Below, piece by piece: positions 63,909 to 64,000 of a DNA stretch of 64,000 nt. The notes beneath the pieces were generated by a model, which saw only the letters and a list, made by a program, of their open reading frames with translations, did not search any database and was not told where the DNA came from. A program made the position numbers and the translations under genes. The DNA is from Arhodomonas sp052060015 (GTDB lineage Bacteria > Pseudomonadota > Gammaproteobacteria > Nitrococcales > Nitrococcaceae), in the NCBI RefSeq assembly GCF_052060015.1, contig NZ_JBPODZ010000001.1, forward strand, positions 1 to 64,000, read 5' to 3'. The stretch's first letter is position 1. Each line of letters starts with the position of its first letter.

Positions 63909-64000
63909 ATGGTCACCGTGGTTACCCGCGCGGAATTACTGGACTGCGTGGATGTGAATACCGAGGCCTTGTCCGTCGTCGAGGACGGGTTCGCCCGTCT
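63909..64000 (+). CDS. Ornithine-cyclodeaminase-family protein, 5' part only (EutC-like)
   Basis: The gene runs off the window after 30 codons. The visible start (VVTRAELLDCVDVNTEALSV in part, then VVEDGFARL) fits the ornithine cyclodeaminase/mu-crystallin family. The DCVDVNTEAL pattern recalls ectoine-utilisation EutC more than true ornithine cyclodeaminase. AGGGAGA precedes the ATG. The identity rests on a short fragment and is tentative. Confidence 0.5.
   Translation, partial: MVTVVTRAELLDCVDVNTEALSVVEDGFAR

Noticed and set aside
1..64000. tRNA, rRNA, CRISPR arrays, insertion sequences and prophage genes
   Set aside because: Looked for by eye on both strands; none seen. Short RNAs could be missed without a covariance search.

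Overview
The window is a dense, high-GC stretch of Gram-negative chromosome. Outer-membrane, periplasmic-adaptor and RND genes, three c-di-GMP enzymes and a YhiI-RbbA-YhhJ type exporter suggest a proteobacterium, most likely a gammaproteobacterium of the Ectothiorhodospiraceae/Chromatiales kind. That placement is inferred from gene content only. I saw no rRNA, tRNA, CRISPR array, intact insertion sequence, prophage or replication origin. Nearly all long antisense frames are high-GC shadows of real genes.

Layout. 0.1-4.1 kb: an unknown membrane protein, a GH46-like glycosidase with a peptidoglycan-binding tail, a DUF900 hydrolase, an ACT protein and the remains of a short-chain dehydrogenase. 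4.2-8.2 kb (minus): an operon of porin, short phosphate-binding-like protein and Cache-GGDEF-EAL protein. 8.3-11.3 kb: a thioredoxin-like protein and a large MscS channel. 11.4-15.2 kb: an ECF sigma / zinc anti-sigma / ArsM-MerC fusion operon, a further methyltransferase and a secreted cupin. Three near-identical ECF-type promoters tie these together. 15.2-20.5 kb: a methyltransferase divergent from a GlxA regulator, a cation exchanger and an Atm1-type ABC exporter. 20.7-23.3 kb: an astacin protease fused to an FG-GAP propeller. 23.5-27.2 kb: a phenylpyruvate/indolepyruvate decarboxylase, a methyltransferase, an aldo/keto reductase, a DUF1330 protein and a dodecin. 27.3-32.8 kb (minus): an envelope cluster of phosphoglycerol transferase, membrane GDPD and ABC lipid-type exporter.

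33.0-41.1 kb: a PEBP protein, an SBP-PAS-GGDEF-EAL protein, Ogt, a queuosine-tRNA mannosyltransferase homologue, and a GAF-PAS-GGDEF enzyme behind an AspT-like transporter. 41.2-45 kb: an APH/ATPase protein, then a two-component diiron monooxygenase (reductase and ferritin-like oxygenase) below a conspicuously AT-rich promoter region. 45.2-50.1 kb: yhiI-rbbA-yhhJ. 50.2-53.6 kb: a Uma2 nuclease-like protein and the three AmmeMemoRadiSam genes, arranged divergently around a large inverted repeat. 53.6-60.6 kb: a lone dihydrolipoyl-dehydrogenase-like protein, an RND pump with its adaptor, and an EamA transporter. 60.7-64 kb: a 1042-residue STAND/BTAD regulator and the start of an ornithine-cyclodeaminase-family gene that runs off the window.

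The strongest candidates for new biology are the ECF regulon of methyltransferases and cupin, the orphan diiron monooxygenase with its atypical promoter region, the porin/PBP/c-di-GMP operon, and the inverted repeat inside the AmmeMemoRadiSam locus.
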